Source of the DNA: Saprospiraceae bacterium
GTDB taxonomy: Bacteria > Bacteroidota > Bacteroidia > Chitinophagales > Saprospiraceae
NCBI GenBank assembly: GCA_016708265.1
Contig: JADJGA010000006.1
Coordinates: 62,001 to 126,000, forward strand
DNA length: 64,000 nt
Direction of reading: 5' to 3'
Part shown: positions 35,520 to 45,651 of the stretch, piece by piece
How positions within the stretch are numbered: position 1 is the first letter of the stretch
Layout of the letters: the number at the start of each line of letters is the position of its first letter
Translations under genes and position numbers: made by a program
Notes under the pieces: generated by a model
The model's input: only the letters and a program-made list of their open reading frames with translations
The model's database searches: none
Told to the model about the DNA's origin: nothing

Positions 35520-36710
35520 ATGTCTTATAATATTACAATAATAGGTGCAGGAATAGTTGGCCTGGCAACTGCTTATAAAGCATCATTGAAATTTCCGGAT
35601 TCAAACATTATTATTTTAGAAAAAGAAAGCAAAATTGCCGCTCACCAGACCGGCAATAATAGCGGAGTCATTCATTCAGGTATTTATTATCAGCCCGGAA
35701 GTCTTAAAGCCTTGAATTGTATAAATGGCTACAGACAATTGCTTGATTTTTGTGATAGTCACAACATAAAGTATGAAATATGTGGCAAACTAATTGTGGC
35801 AACAAAGGAAGAAGAACTTATACAACTCGACAAGCTATATAGCCGGGGAATAGAAAATGGATTATCAGGTCTCAGGTTTTTAAGCCCTGATGAAATCAAA
35901 GAAATAGAACCTTTTGTTGAAGGGATCAAAGGGATTTTTGTGCCCCAGACAGGAGTAATTGATTATCTGGAAGTATCGGCAAAATTGCTTGAGCAGGTCA
36001 TAAATAAAAATGGCAGGATATTTTTCAATGAGAAAGTCATTTCAGTCAAAAATGGGAAAAAAATTGAGGTTAGAACTGAATCAAATACGTATACTGCTGA
36101 TTTTCTAATTAACTGTGCAGGTCTTTATTCCGATAAGATCACCAAAATGACTATGGATATCCCTTACAGGATCATTCCTTTCAGAGGAGAATACTATAAA
36201 CTTAAAAAAGAAAAGTATAATCTTGTAAAAAATCTGATATATCCTGTTCCGAATCCTCAGTTTCCATTCCTTGGTGTACATTTCACAAGGATGATCAAAG
36301 GAGGAGGAGGTGTTGAAGCTGGTCCAAATGCAGTATTGGCATATGCAAGGGAAGGATATACAAAAACCAGAATTAACCTTAAGGAGCTGTTTGAAGTTCT
36401 CTTGTATAAAGGATTTTTCAGGGTTGCATGGAAATTCTGGAGTTATGGATTGTATGAGATGTACAGATCTTACTCTAAAACTGCTTTTACTAAAGCTCTG
36501 CAAAGGCTAATACCTTCAGTACGAAAATCTGATCTTGTGGCTGGTGGAGCCGGCATTAGAGCACAGGTTTGCAAGAATGACGGAACACTGGTTGATGATT
36601 TTCTGATCTTTGAAAAGGAAAATATAATTAATGTTGTAAATGCCCCATCACCTGCAGCAACAGCTTCTTTAGCAATTGCGGATGAAATAACAGACAGGAT
36701 AAAATTATAG
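35520..36710 (+). CDS. lhgO: L-2-hydroxyglutarate oxidase (FAD)
   Basis: The 396-residue protein has an N-terminal FAD-binding Rossmann motif IIGAGIVGLATA (7-18). Family marks of LhgO follow: QTGNNSGVIHSGIYY with the flavin-contact His, a GKLIVAT segment, GPNAVLAYAREGY, and a C-terminal GAGIRAQ. It oxidises L-2-hydroxyglutarate to 2-oxoglutarate, removing a by-product of dehydrogenases, usually at the membrane with quinone or oxygen as acceptor. Length fits the family. It is downstream of the PfkB kinase with an 11-base gap. Confidence 0.92.
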   Translation: MSYNITIIGAGIVGLATAYKASLKFPDSNIIILEKESKIAAHQTGNNSGVIHSGIYYQPGSLKALNCINGYRQLLDFCDSHNIKYEICGKLIVATKEEELIQLDKLYSRGIENGLSGLRFLSPDEIKEIEPFVEGIKGIFVPQTGVIDYLEVSAKLLEQVINKNGRIFFNEKVISVKNGKKIEVRTESNTYTADFLINCAGLYSDKITKMTMDIPYRIIPFRGEYYKLKKEKYNLVKNLIYPVPNPQFPFLGVHFTRMIKGGGGVEAGPNAVLAYAREGYTKTRINLKELFEVLLYKGFFRVAWKFWSYGLYEMYRSYSKTAFTKALQRLIPSVRKSDLVAGGAGIRAQVCKNDGTLVDDFLIFEKENIINVVNAPSPAATASLAIADEITDRIKL

Positions 36711-36827
36711 ATTAGGGGTCTTTTTATATAATAGTATGAAAAGTAATATTTTAAATTGCAAAAATGCTTCACATATTCAGGGAATGGTGCTTATTGCATA
36801 GGACAGATTGAAAATACATATTAAAGT

Positions 36828-36905
36828 ATGACCATGAAACATTTTATAATATATTTGATATTTTCGAGTTTTGCCTTAAATGCACAGGTGAAAACTGAAG
36901 TATAG
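36828..36905 (+). pseudogene. Signal-peptide fragment cut off from the flavin reductase by an in-frame TAG
   Basis: A 25-codon frame starts at ATG 36828 (a second ATG at 36834) and encodes a clear signal peptide (MKHFIIYLIF, then SSFALNAQ). It ends at TAG 36903-36905. The frame reopens without another stop for 19 codons and runs straight into the flavin reductase gene at 36963, in the same phase. The simplest reading is an ancestral exported flavoprotein interrupted by one amber codon. A separate uORF, a sequencing error, or chance are alternatives. Confidence 0.5.
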
Positions 36906-36962
36906 GAAAATAATGCTGATTCAAGCTCCCTTAATCTGAAGTCGATAAAAAAAATAAACGAA

Positions 36963-37478
36963 ATGGAAGGATTTAAAAAAATTATATGGAAAGATATCAG
37001 TGAAAATGCTGTCAGCTTGATTGAAAACTGGATGCTTGTGGCAGCAGGCAAACCTGGTAATTATAATATGATGACTGCTAACTGGGGTACACTTGGCTGG
37101 CTTTGGGGCAAGCCCGTTTCAACCATTTTCGTACGTCCGCACCGCTATACTCATGATTTTACTGAAAGGGAGGATTATTACACACTTACTTTCTTCATGG
37201 AGGAATATCGGGAAGTACTTGAATTAATGGGAGACGTATCCGGACGTGATTTTGATAAAATAAACTATGAGGGACTTCATCCCCTTTTAACTGAAAATGG
37301 ATCAATTGCTTTTGAGGAAGCTTATCTGATCATTGAATGCAAAAAACTATTTGCAAGCAGCATAAAAGAAGAGGATTTTGTTGATCCTAAAGTAAGATCC
37401 AGAAATTACCCAAAAAAGGATTTCCACACAATGTATATTGGTGAAATTACTAATATCTGGATTAAGGAATCGAAATGA
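36963..37478 (+). CDS. Flavin reductase-like FMN-binding protein
   Basis: The 171-residue protein matches the flavin reductase (FMN-binding split-barrel) family. It has WMLVAAGKPGNYNMMTANWGTLGWLWGKPV, in which the MTANWG motif contacts FMN, then FVRPHRYTHDFTEREDYYTLTFF. These proteins bind FMN and use NAD(P)H or act as stand-alone flavoproteins. The start ATG at 36963 gives a normal family N-terminus, so the cytoplasmic protein is probably intact. The same frame continues upstream past one amber codon to a signal peptide, so a secreted form may once have existed. Confidence 0.85.
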   Translation: MEGFKKIIWKDISENAVSLIENWMLVAAGKPGNYNMMTANWGTLGWLWGKPVSTIFVRPHRYTHDFTEREDYYTLTFFMEEYREVLELMGDVSGRDFDKINYEGLHPLLTENGSIAFEEAYLIIECKKLFASSIKEEDFVDPKVRSRNYPKKDFHTMYIGEITNIWIKESK

Positions 37479-37585
37479 CAACAAATATTTACTCAAATAC
37501 TGTATTACTTTAAACGATTATTATTTTTAAACAGCCTCAATTGGAAATATTCAATTTTTTTCTGACCTAGGACCGTCTGGCAGTA

Positions 37586-38083
37586 CTACTTATTCTGCAA
37601 TTTCTCGAAAACCTCTTCCATCTCGATCTCATCCCCGGGTTTGAATCCGCTGTGATCGAAAACGATATTGCCATCGATATCAAGTATAAATGTCTGAGGA
37701 ACAAATGTGAAATTGAGTGCTTTCATCAGATCCTGATTTACATCACTCAATACTGTGAATTCCCATTGTTTCTGTGCTACCAGAGGTTTTACCTTGGCAA
37801 GTTGTCTTGTATTGTCAATAGTGATTGCAATTATTTCCATATCGTATTTTTCCCTCCATTCATCATAGAGTTCACTGTAAATATCCAGTTCCCTCTGACA
37901 TGGCACACACCAGGTTGCCCAAAAGCTGACAACAGTTATTTTGTGTTTTTTAATTAAATCATCAGTCAAAACTGTTTTTCCGTTCAGGTCTTTCAATTCA
38001 GCAGATGGAAACTTCTTTTCGGGAACACCTGAAGATATAAACAGAAACGAAATAGCAATAACAAGCAGTTGAACAATTTTCAT
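37586..38083 (-). CDS. TlpA-like exported thioredoxin
   Basis: The 165-residue protein has a signal peptide (about 1-19). The thioredoxin fold carries the redox motif W-C59-V-P-C62 within FWATWCVPCQ, and cis-Pro lies in the FVPQTFILD segment. TlpA/ResA-type proteins reduce disulfides in periplasmic proteins or cytochrome c. No partner genes such as ccdA are nearby. It is divergent from sprA, with a 257-base gap in which no strong promoter word was found. Confidence 0.9.
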   Translation of the reverse strand: MKIVQLLVIAISFLFISSGVPEKKFPSAELKDLNGKTVLTDDLIKKHKITVVSFWATWCVPCQRELDIYSELYDEWREKYDMEIIAITIDNTRQLAKVKPLVAQKQWEFTVLSDVNQDLMKALNFTFVPQTFILDIDGNIVFDHSGFKPGDEIEMEEVFEKLQNK

Positions 38084-38340
38084 TTTATAAAATTTTAATT
38101 ATGACTAAAATCCGTTGCGCGAAGTTATAAAATTCCGGAGAATTAACAAGATTTTAACATAAATTACATAGTCGGGTAAAAAATTTCATCTTTAAAATAC
38201 TCAATGTTTTTTATTGTCGTTTATCATTGAGTTTACATTTATTAAAAAAGTAATTGATTTTTAACATATTGTTTTTTTAGTTATGCTCTTTAAAACAATA
38301 TTAATCTTTCACTTAATTATTATTGAAGAAAAAATAAAGG

Positions 38341-41300
38341 ATGACAGTTATTAAGAATGCTCTAGGTATTATTTTATCTCTTACTATAATAACAACTCTG
38401 CTAAGTATTAACGGGAAAACAGGTCCTTTTGAAAATAATTCAAAAGAAAAAATCATCATTAAAGAAGACACTCTAAAACCACGCTTTGATGATTTTTTAA
38501 ATGACAGCCTGAAGAATCCATTCGATCTTAAAGATCCCCCTTCAGTTGAAAAAACTGTTGAATATGATCCTGTATCCGGAAATTATATAATCACTGAAAA
38601 GATTGGTAATGAATATTTCCGCGCTCCTACTTATATGACAATGCAGGAGTATCTCAAATGGAAGGAACAGCAGCAGAGAATGGAATATTTCGGCAAATTG
38701 TCAGGTTCGGGCCAATCAGGTTTGAGTTCTTCCGGTATTGTAGATCCGGCAGCTTTGGTAGATGTAAAAAAAGATCTTGTAGAAAGGATTTTTGGAGGTA
38801 ATGAGATAACTATAAAACCGCAGGGTAGCATTCATCTGACACTTGGACTTGCAAGGCAGATAATGGACAATCCTGGTTTTGAACTGAGGGCACAGAGGGT
38901 ATGGAATCCGATTTTCGACGAGGGTATTCAGGTAAATGTTGAAGGTGGTATCGGTGATAAAATGAAACTGAATTTTAATTATAATACTAAAGCAAGTTTT
39001 GATTTTGACAATAAGATCAAACTGAAATACGACAGTGAAAAATTCAACGAGGACGCTATCCTCAAGAAAATAGAAGCAGGAAATGTTAGCCTTCCGCTCA
39101 GAGGTAATCTTATACAGGGTGCTCAGAACCTTTTCGGTATTAAAACCGAACTGCAGTTCGGCCACCTGCGGCTGACAGCCATTGCATCACAGCAGAGATC
39201 AGAACAGAAAAACGTTCAGATTGACAAAGGAGCTGTCAAGCAGGAATTTGAGATCACTCCTGAACAGTATGATGAAAACAGGCACTTTTTCGTTTCACAT
39301 TTTAACAGGGAAACATATGAAGATGCATTATCTGATCTTCCCAATATCAAAACTCCCTTCAGACTGACAAGACTTGAGGTGTGGGTAATTCCTGAAAGAA
39401 ATGAAACTCATGACCTCAGGGATATTTGTGCACTTGCTGATATTGGTGAAGGAGATTTGAAGTTTTATACTGACACTACACCTTCCAGTGATCCAAGGGT
39501 AGATAATATTTATAAAGACTATACAGCAAACAATGTCCTCCCTGACAACTGGGTAAGTACTTATTACGAGGATTATCTTCGTTCTGACAGCCTAACAAGA
39601 CTTAAAATCAATACTTCTTCAAATTTGAGATCAATATATGGACTTGAGTCGGGAAGAGATTATGAAATGTTCAAAGCCAGGAAACTAAATGAATCTGAAT
39701 ATACATATAATGCCGAACTGGGTTTCCTCTCTCTTAACAGGCCTCTTCAACCAGAAGATGTTTTGGGTGTATCTTATGAATATACATACTCATTTAATGA
39801 TGCAAATGCATTAAGGGCAGGTAACATATACAGAGTAGGTGAATTCAGTGAATTATCTGATACACTTGGAAAAGTGATGTATGTGAAAATGCTGAAAAGT
39901 AAAACTCAGAAACCCGGAACGCCGGAATGGGATCTGATGATGAAAAATGTTTATTTCATCGGCACTTCAGAAATTGACAGGGAAAGCTTTAAACTCGATA
40001 TATTTTTCAAGGATATAGATGGCTCAAATAAAAGGTTTCTGCCTGAACCAGGATTTCAAAAAAGGCCTTTATTACAGGTATTCCGTGTCGATACTATAAA
40101 TGTAAATGGTGATATCCAGCCCGATGGTATTTTTGACTTTATCAACGGAGTTACAATTTTACCACGAATAGGAAGTATCATATTTCCTGTGCTGGAACCA
40201 TTTGATAATTCCCTTGACAGTCTTCTGAAAAATAAGTTATTGGCAGATAAATACCGGTTTGACGATCTTTACACTAGTTCCATAGTTGAAGCTAAGAAAA
40301 AACTTGAAAAAAACAGATTTGTACTTAAAGGAGAGTATAAGTCTAAGGAATCATCTGAAATATCATTGGGAACATGGAATTTGCAGGGTAATCCTATTGT
40401 AACTTCAGGAGGAATAACTCTGACTGAAGGAGTTGATTATGATATTGACAGGGGAGCAGGCAAGATCAGAATAATAAATCCCGCAGTTCTTCAGTCCGGA
40501 AGGCCTATTAATGTCAGATTTGAGGATAACAGCCTTTTTAATCTGACTCAGAAGAATATGCTTGGGCTGAGAGCAGATTATGAAGTAAGGAAAAATTTTA
40601 ATATTGGTGCATCTTATCTTCACCTTTTTGAGAGGCCGTACACTGAAAAAGTCAGCTATGGAGATGACCCTATCAATAACAGGATCTTTGGACTTGATAT
40701 GGATTTCAGTACCAATGCAGACTGGCTTACACGCGCTGTTGATAAATTACCTTTGATAAGTACTAAAGCTCCCTCATCCATTAGTTTCAAAACAGAGGTG
40801 GCAGCTTTGAAACCAGGGCACAGCAGTGAAATCGATCAGGGAGAAGATAAAGGCGGAAATATCATTCTTGATGATTTTGAAGGATCATCTATTAAGCTTT
40901 ATCTGAATAATGAGAATGACTGGACACTCGCAAGTACACCATCTACTTTACCGGAAAGCAACGACAATACCCTTGCTTACGGAGCAAACAGGGCTTTACT
41001 GAGTTGGTATGTTGCTGAAAGCGGATTGAGAAACAGCAATGATAAAAGTGATCCTTATTCCCGTTTGGTATATCAGCAGGATCTGTTTGACCGTGATATA
41101 CCGATTGGATCATTACCGGATATGAGGACTTTTGACATTAACTTCTATCCCTCTGAAAGAGGACCATATAATTTTGATATACCTGATGGCTATCCAAACA
41201 ATCTGTCAAAAGGTATTCTCTGGAATGAGGAAAATCAGAAAATACTCCTCAAAGATCCAAAGTCAAGATGGGGAGGTATGACCAGATACCTGCGTTACAG

Positions 41301-44300
41301 CGATTTTGAAGCCCTTAATGTGGAATATATTGAATTCTGGATGCTTAACCCATTTATGACAACTGAAAGCAGGGAATCAGTAAATGATATGAATGGTATG
41401 ATGACTATCAATCTGGGAAATGTTTCGGAAGATGTACTTAAAGATGGTCTGCAGTTCTACGAAAACTCGCTTCCTCTGCCAGGTGAAGTTGTTCCGATAA
41501 AAGAAACAATATGGGGAAAAATACCTCTCGATACTCCACTGGATGATGCTTTTCCAAATGATAAAGCAAAGATCAAGCTAATGGATTTGGGTCTGGATGG
41601 TATGGATGACGAAAACGAACTGGCATTTCATTCAGATTATCTCCAGAAAATAATATCAAAATTTCCTACTGCTCAATTATCTGATGTTTCAAATGACAAC
41701 TGGTTGTATTTCGGATCTCCTGAATTGGCTTCAGAACCACTTAATGACAGGTACAAAAAATATAATAATCCACAAGGCAACTTCCCGGATATAGAAAAGG
41801 AGGAAAGAAGGGGCAGACTTAGACCTGATAAGGAAGAATTGAACGATAATAAATCACTTGATATTACTGAAGCATACTACAATTATCAAATTCCGATGGC
41901 AGCAGTAAATACAAATGATGGAATGGTACTTGATACTAATAATATTTTTCTGAGAGAATTAATTACAGATATAAAAAAAGTTACTCCTGAAAATGGGGAT
42001 GAAGAATTGTGGTACAGGTTCAGGATCCCGATTTCAAGCGGTGTGCCTGTTGGAGGAATTGATGGTTTGAGATCAATTCAATTCATGAGAATGTATTTCT
42101 CCAATTTTGAAAAGCCAAAAACATTCAGACTGGCCGAATTCGGAATTGTAAGAAATCAGTGGAGAAAAGATGCAAATTGTATAAGTGACCAGGTTGTAAA
42201 ATTTGATGTCGATGTCGTAGGACTTGAAGAGAATGAAAAGAAATTGCCATTTGGGTATGAATCACCTCCAAATGTAAAGCGGGAAAGGCTGCTTGCAAAT
42301 TATGACAATATTCGTCAGGATGAAAAATCTCTTGCTCTGAAATTTGAAAACCTGAAAGACTCCTGTGAACTTACCGTTTACAAGCTAACTTCTTTTGATG
42401 CAAGATTATTCCAGCGTCTGCAATTATTTGCCCATGCCGAAAGCGATATGGATATGGAGGATGGAGATCTCCACCTGATAATGAGAATAGGCAAGGATTT
42501 TGTCAATAATTACTATGAATACGATATTCCATTGAAGCTTTCAGACAAAGCAAACGGGCAGTCCGTTGAGAATATTTGGCTTGATGAAAATTTCCTGGAT
42601 ATTGTTTTGAAAGATTTTACAGATCTTAAACTGGAAAGAAATAACATAGACTGGCCTTTGGACCAGGTATATTCAAAAAAAGATATAAATAATATAAGGA
42701 ATGAGGGAGCACTTTTAAAGATAAAAGGCAATCCGAGCCTTGGTTATATACGGGGAATTCAGATAGGAGTGACTACATTTCAAAAAACCAGAAAACTTAA
42801 GGGTGAAATTTGGATCAACGAACTCAGGGTCAATGGACTTGAAGAGAAAGGAGGTGTCGCAGCAACCGCAAATCTCGATGTGAAACTTGCAGATCTGGGC
42901 TCACTTAGCGGATCTTTCAATTACATGAGTATCGGATTTGGAGCTCTTGACCAGAAACTCGCCCAGAGAAGTATGGACGAAGTGATAGATTATGACCTTT
43001 CAACTTCCCTTCAGATTGGTAAGTTTTTTCCTACCAAATGGAAAGTGAACCTGCCCCTGTACCTGCAGTATGGTCAGACTATTAAAATACCCAAATATGA
43101 TTCCTATGATCTTGACCTAACGGTAAAAGAAAATATTGACAATGCAAAAACCGAAGAAGAAAAGCAGGAAACCAAAGACAGGTCACTCGATGTTGTGACA
43201 GTGAGATCAATGAATCTGGCAGGAGTGAGTGTAAATGTTGGAAATGCAAAATATCCATGGTCACCAAGCAATGTGAAAGTGGGTTATTACTATACAGGTC
43301 TTGAAGCTAAAAATCCAATAATACGAAAAGAGAGTGAAACAGATCAGAAGCTTACACTTGATTATGGATTCAACCTTGGAAATAAATTTTTAAAGCCATT
43401 TGCCAAGGTTGGCTGGATAAAAGCCAAGGTGATCAAAGATATACATTTTGGACTTTTACCAAGTTCGTTCTCCTTCAACACTCAGTTAAGAAAATACGAT
43501 AATACAAGAACCTACCGCGAACCAAAAGATATAGATTATACTTTTGAAGAAAGAAGATTCAACTGGGACAGAAATTACAATCTTCAGTGGAGCTTCACCA
43601 AGGATCTGAAACTGAATTTCAACGCTACTAATCTGGCTATTGTAGATCAGCTTCAGAAGTGGGGTATTACAGATGAATACAGAAATGAAAAAGGTTTGCT
43701 CATAACAGATAAAACTTCAAGTGAGTACCTGATGGAAAGCCTGAAAAGATTCGGTAGACCAAAAAGCTATAATCACAATATTGACCTATCCTATAATGTG
43801 CCTCTGAAGAATATAAAGATCCTGAGCTGGGTAGATATAAATGCGAAGTACAATGCCACCTATACCTGGACGGGAACTTCTCCATTTAAAGAAGATGATT
43901 ATGGTAACCTTATCCAGAATCAGCAGACCAGATCAGTTAACACCCGTTTTGATTTTGAAAAGCTGTACAAGAGCGTGAAGTATCTCAAAACTATTGACGA
44001 AGGATTTAGTAAAAAAGCTGATAAGAAAGAAAGAAGAGATTCCAAAAAAACTAAGGATAAAACCGACAAAAAGAAAGAAAGGATAGTGACTCCTTTTGAG
44101 AAAATAGTATTCCGGCCTTTCCTAGTGTTGAGAGATATAAAACTCACCTACAAGGAAGATTTCCAGACAACAGTACCAGGATATACCAAGAGGACAGAAT
44201 TCCTTGGTTCAGTTGACAATTTAAAATCCCCAGGTCTTGATTTTATTGCTGGATGGCAACCGGCAAACTTTGACACATGGCTCGATAATGCCGCTACAAA

Positions 44301-45552
44301 AGGCTGGATAGTTGAAAACAGATTCTTTAACAACCAGTTTTATAATAATAAGCGTCAAAATTTCGGAGCAAAAATAATCCTTGAACCAATTAATAATTTA
44401 AAAATCGACGTTGACTTCAAAAAATCTTTCATTCAGGACAATTCAAGGGAATTCAAGAATACAAATGAGGGAAGCCCTTTATTTCAATCACTCTCTGTAA
44501 TGGACAGGGGATCTTTCGAAGTCACTTATATGGGTATAAATACGATATTTACGAAAAATTATGAAACATTGTTTGATAAATTTTCCGATTTCAGGAAAAC
44601 AATTTCAGCACGACAATATAAAATCAGAAATAGTACAACTACAGTTATTCCCCATCCTTTAAATGCAGATTATGCTGAAGGTTTCGGACCTCAGAGTCAG
44701 GCAGTCCTGATCCCTGCATTTATGGCTGCATATACAGGGGAGAAAGCCGAAAATGTGTCACTTGATATTTTTGAAGATATTGGTCAGCTGGACTTTATAC
44801 CACGACCTAACTGGTCAGCAGAATACAATCTCAGCCGGTATGGATTTATGAAGGATATTTTTTCATCATTCAAGATCACTAACGGTTATAAATCCATGCT
44901 CAAAGTGAGTCAATATCAGACAGACTTAAATTTTGCTACAAAAATGAATGAAATTGAAAACAATGAACTCAATTACTATCTTGAGTATATAATTCCGTCT
45001 GTCGTATTGGAAGAGAGATTTGACCCTGTAATAGGAGTTGATATTAAGACAAAATCGGATCTGAGTATAAGAATTGACTATAAGAAGTCAAGAGGAATGC
45101 TTCTTAGCCAGAAATCTCTCCAGGAAAACAGGGCAGAGGAAATGGTTTTCAATTTAGGGTATGTCATCAAGAATGTCAATCTTCCTTTTATGTCAAAAAA
45201 GGCTAAAAAGGAGAAAAAATCCAAGAAAGGAGAGAATCAGGAAGATCAAAGGAGTACTGATGATAAAAAGCCCAAGGGTGCCAAAAATAATCTGCGCGAT
45301 CTCAGGATCAATGTAGACTTTTCAATAAGAGATAATGAGACTAAAGAGTATCTGTTTGATACAGGAAGAAATGGTAAAGCAACTCACGGAAATTACAGGA
45401 TATCTCTTGCCCCGTCTATGGAGTACAATATTTCTGATAATTTCTCAATGCAACTGGATTTCAGTTATGATAAAACAGTGCCATATGTGAACAACTCCTA
45501 CCCAACCACTAATTACAGGGGAACTGTCACAGCAAAATATTCTTTAAAGTAA
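38341..45552 (+). CDS. sprA: SprA, type IX secretion outer-membrane translocon
   Basis: The 2403-residue protein has an N-terminal signal sequence and the SprA layout: an early YMTMQEYLKWKEQQQ segment, SprA-N domains with GNEITIKPQGSIHL and NFNYNT, and the family mark DDFEGSSIKLYL near residue 847. A long alternation of beta strands to the C-terminus fits the giant 36-strand barrel known for SprA. Two Lys-rich stretches (about 1895-1920 and 2285-2310) look like cytosol- or periplasm-facing loops. SprA is the pore through which T9SS cargo crosses the outer membrane and is needed for gliding in many Bacteroidota. Several cargo genes lie in this window, but no porV or other T9SS core gene does. 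Confidence 0.95.
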   Translation: MTVIKNALGIILSLTIITTLLSINGKTGPFENNSKEKIIIKEDTLKPRFDDFLNDSLKNPFDLKDPPSVEKTVEYDPVSGNYIITEKIGNEYFRAPTYMTMQEYLKWKEQQQRMEYFGKLSGSGQSGLSSSGIVDPAALVDVKKDLVERIFGGNEITIKPQGSIHLTLGLARQIMDNPGFELRAQRVWNPIFDEGIQVNVEGGIGDKMKLNFNYNTKASFDFDNKIKLKYDSEKFNEDAILKKIEAGNVSLPLRGNLIQGAQNLFGIKTELQFGHLRLTAIASQQRSEQKNVQIDKGAVKQEFEITPEQYDENRHFFVSHFNRETYEDALSDLPNIKTPFRLTRLEVWVIPERNETHDLRDICALADIGEGDLKFYTDTTPSSDPRVDNIYKDYTANNVLPDNWVSTYYEDYLRSDSLTRLKINTSSNLRSIYGLESGRDYEMFKARKLNESEYTYNAELGFLSLNRPLQPEDVLGVSYEYTYSFNDANALRAGNIYRVGEFSELSDTLGKVMYVKMLKSKTQKPGTPEWDLMMKNVYFIGTSEIDRESFKLDIFFKDIDGSNKRFLPEPGFQKRPLLQVFRVDTINVNGDIQPDGIFDFINGVTILPRIGSIIFPVLEPFDNSLDSLLKNKLLADKYRFDDLYTSSIVEAKKKLEKNRFVLKGEYKSKESSEISLGTWNLQGNPIVTSGGITLTEGVDYDIDRGAGKIRIINPAVLQSGRPINVRFEDNSLFNLTQKNMLGLRADYEVRKNFNIGASYLHLFERPYTEKVSYGDDPINNRIFGLDMDFSTNADWLTRAVDKLPLISTKAPSSISFKTEVAALKPGHSSEIDQGEDKGGNIILDDFEGSSIKLYLNNENDWTLASTPSTLPESNDNTLAYGANRALLSWYVAESGLRNSNDKSDPYSRLVYQQDLFDRDIPIGSLPDMRTFDINFYPSERGPYNFDIPDGYPNNLSKGILWNEENQKILLKDPKSRWGGMTRYLRYSDFEALNVEYIEFWMLNPFMTTESRESVNDMNGMMTINLGNVSEDVLKDGLQFYENSLPLPGEVVPIKETIWGKIPLDTPLDDAFPNDKAKIKLMDLGLDGMDDENELAFHSDYLQKIISKFPTAQLSDVSNDNWLYFGSPELASEPLNDRYKKYNNPQGNFPDIEKEERRGRLRPDKEELNDNKSLDITEAYYNYQIPMAAVNTNDGMVLDTNNIFLRELITDIKKVTPENGDEELWYRFRIPISSGVPVGGIDGLRSIQFMRMYFSNFEKPKTFRLAEFGIVRNQWRKDANCISDQVVKFDVDVVGLEENEKKLPFGYESPPNVKRERLLANYDNIRQDEKSLALKFENLKDSCELTVYKLTSFDARLFQRLQLFAHAESDMDMEDGDLHLIMRIGKDFVNNYYEYDIPLKLSDKANGQSVENIWLDENFLDIVLKDFTDLKLERNNIDWPLDQVYSKKDINNIRNEGALLKIKGNPSLGYIRGIQIGVTTFQKTRKLKGEIWINELRVNGLEEKGGVAATANLDVKLADLGSLSGSFNYMSIGFGALDQKLAQRSMDEVIDYDLSTSLQIGKFFPTKWKVNLPLYLQYGQTIKIPKYDSYDLDLTVKENIDNAKTEEEKQETKDRSLDVVTVRSMNLAGVSVNVGNAKYPWSPSNVKVGYYYTGLEAKNPIIRKESETDQKLTLDYGFNLGNKFLKPFAKVGWIKAKVIKDIHFGLLPSSFSFNTQLRKYDNTRTYREPKDIDYTFEERRFNWDRNYNLQWSFTKDLKLNFNATNLAIVDQLQKWGITDEYRNEKGLLITDKTSSEYLMESLKRFGRPKSYNHNIDLSYNVPLKNIKILSWVDINAKYNATYTWTGTSPFKEDDYGNLIQNQQTRSVNTRFDFEKLYKSVKYLKTIDEGFSKKADKKERRDSKKTKDKTDKKKERIVTPFEKIVFRPFLVLRDIKLTYKEDFQTTVPGYTKRTEFLGSVDNLKSPGLDFIAGWQPANFDTWLDNAATKGWIVENRFFNNQFYNNKRQNFGAKIILEPINNLKIDVDFKKSFIQDNSREFKNTNEGSPLFQSLSVMDRGSFEVTYMGINTIFTKNYETLFDKFSDFRKTISARQYKIRNSTTTVIPHPLNADYAEGFGPQSQAVLIPAFMAAYTGEKAENVSLDIFEDIGQLDFIPRPNWSAEYNLSRYGFMKDIFSSFKITNGYKSMLKVSQYQTDLNFATKMNEIENNELNYYLEYIIPSVVLEERFDPVIGVDIKTKSDLSIRIDYKKSRGMLLSQKSLQENRAEEMVFNLGYVIKNVNLPFMSKKAKKEKKSKKGENQEDQRSTDDKKPKGAKNNLRDLRINVDFSIRDNETKEYLFDTGRNGKATHGNYRISLAPSMEYNISDNFSMQLDFSYDKTVPYVNNSYPTTNYRGTVTAKYSLK

Positions 45553-45559
45553 AATACAT

Positions 45560-45595
45560 AAAGCAGGGATTTGAATTAATTCCTGCTTTCTTTTT
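45560..45595 (+). terminator. Intrinsic terminator after sprA
   Basis: AAAGCAGG (45560-45567) pairs with CCTGCTTT (45582-45589), followed by CTTTTTAT, 8 bases past the sprA stop. The stem is only 8 bp and the loop is long. Confidence 0.65.
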
Positions 45596-45614
45596 ATAAA
45601 ATACCTGATAATAT

Positions 45615-45622
45615 TATTTTTG
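45615..45622 (+). promoter_or_regulatory. Candidate -7 element for radC
   Basis: TATTTTTG fits TAnnTTTG and lies 30 bases before the radC ATG at 45652. It lies just past the sprA terminator, so radC is likely transcribed on its own. Confidence 0.35.
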
Positions 45623-45651
45623 ACACATTTTCCAAAGTGAATTTAATAATC

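Noticed and set aside
36105..36503. 132-codon minus-strand frame inside lhgO
   Set aside because: It overlaps the conserved FAD oxidase frame and has no start context or family match.
36903..36905. Recoded amber codon (stop-codon readthrough or a novel amino acid)
   Set aside because: TAG ends other normal genes in the window (for example at 27316-27318), and no downstream stem suited to recoding is visible; mutation is simpler.
38716..39165. 149-codon minus-strand frame inside sprA
   Set aside because: It lies wholly within the conserved N-terminal part of sprA on the opposite strand.
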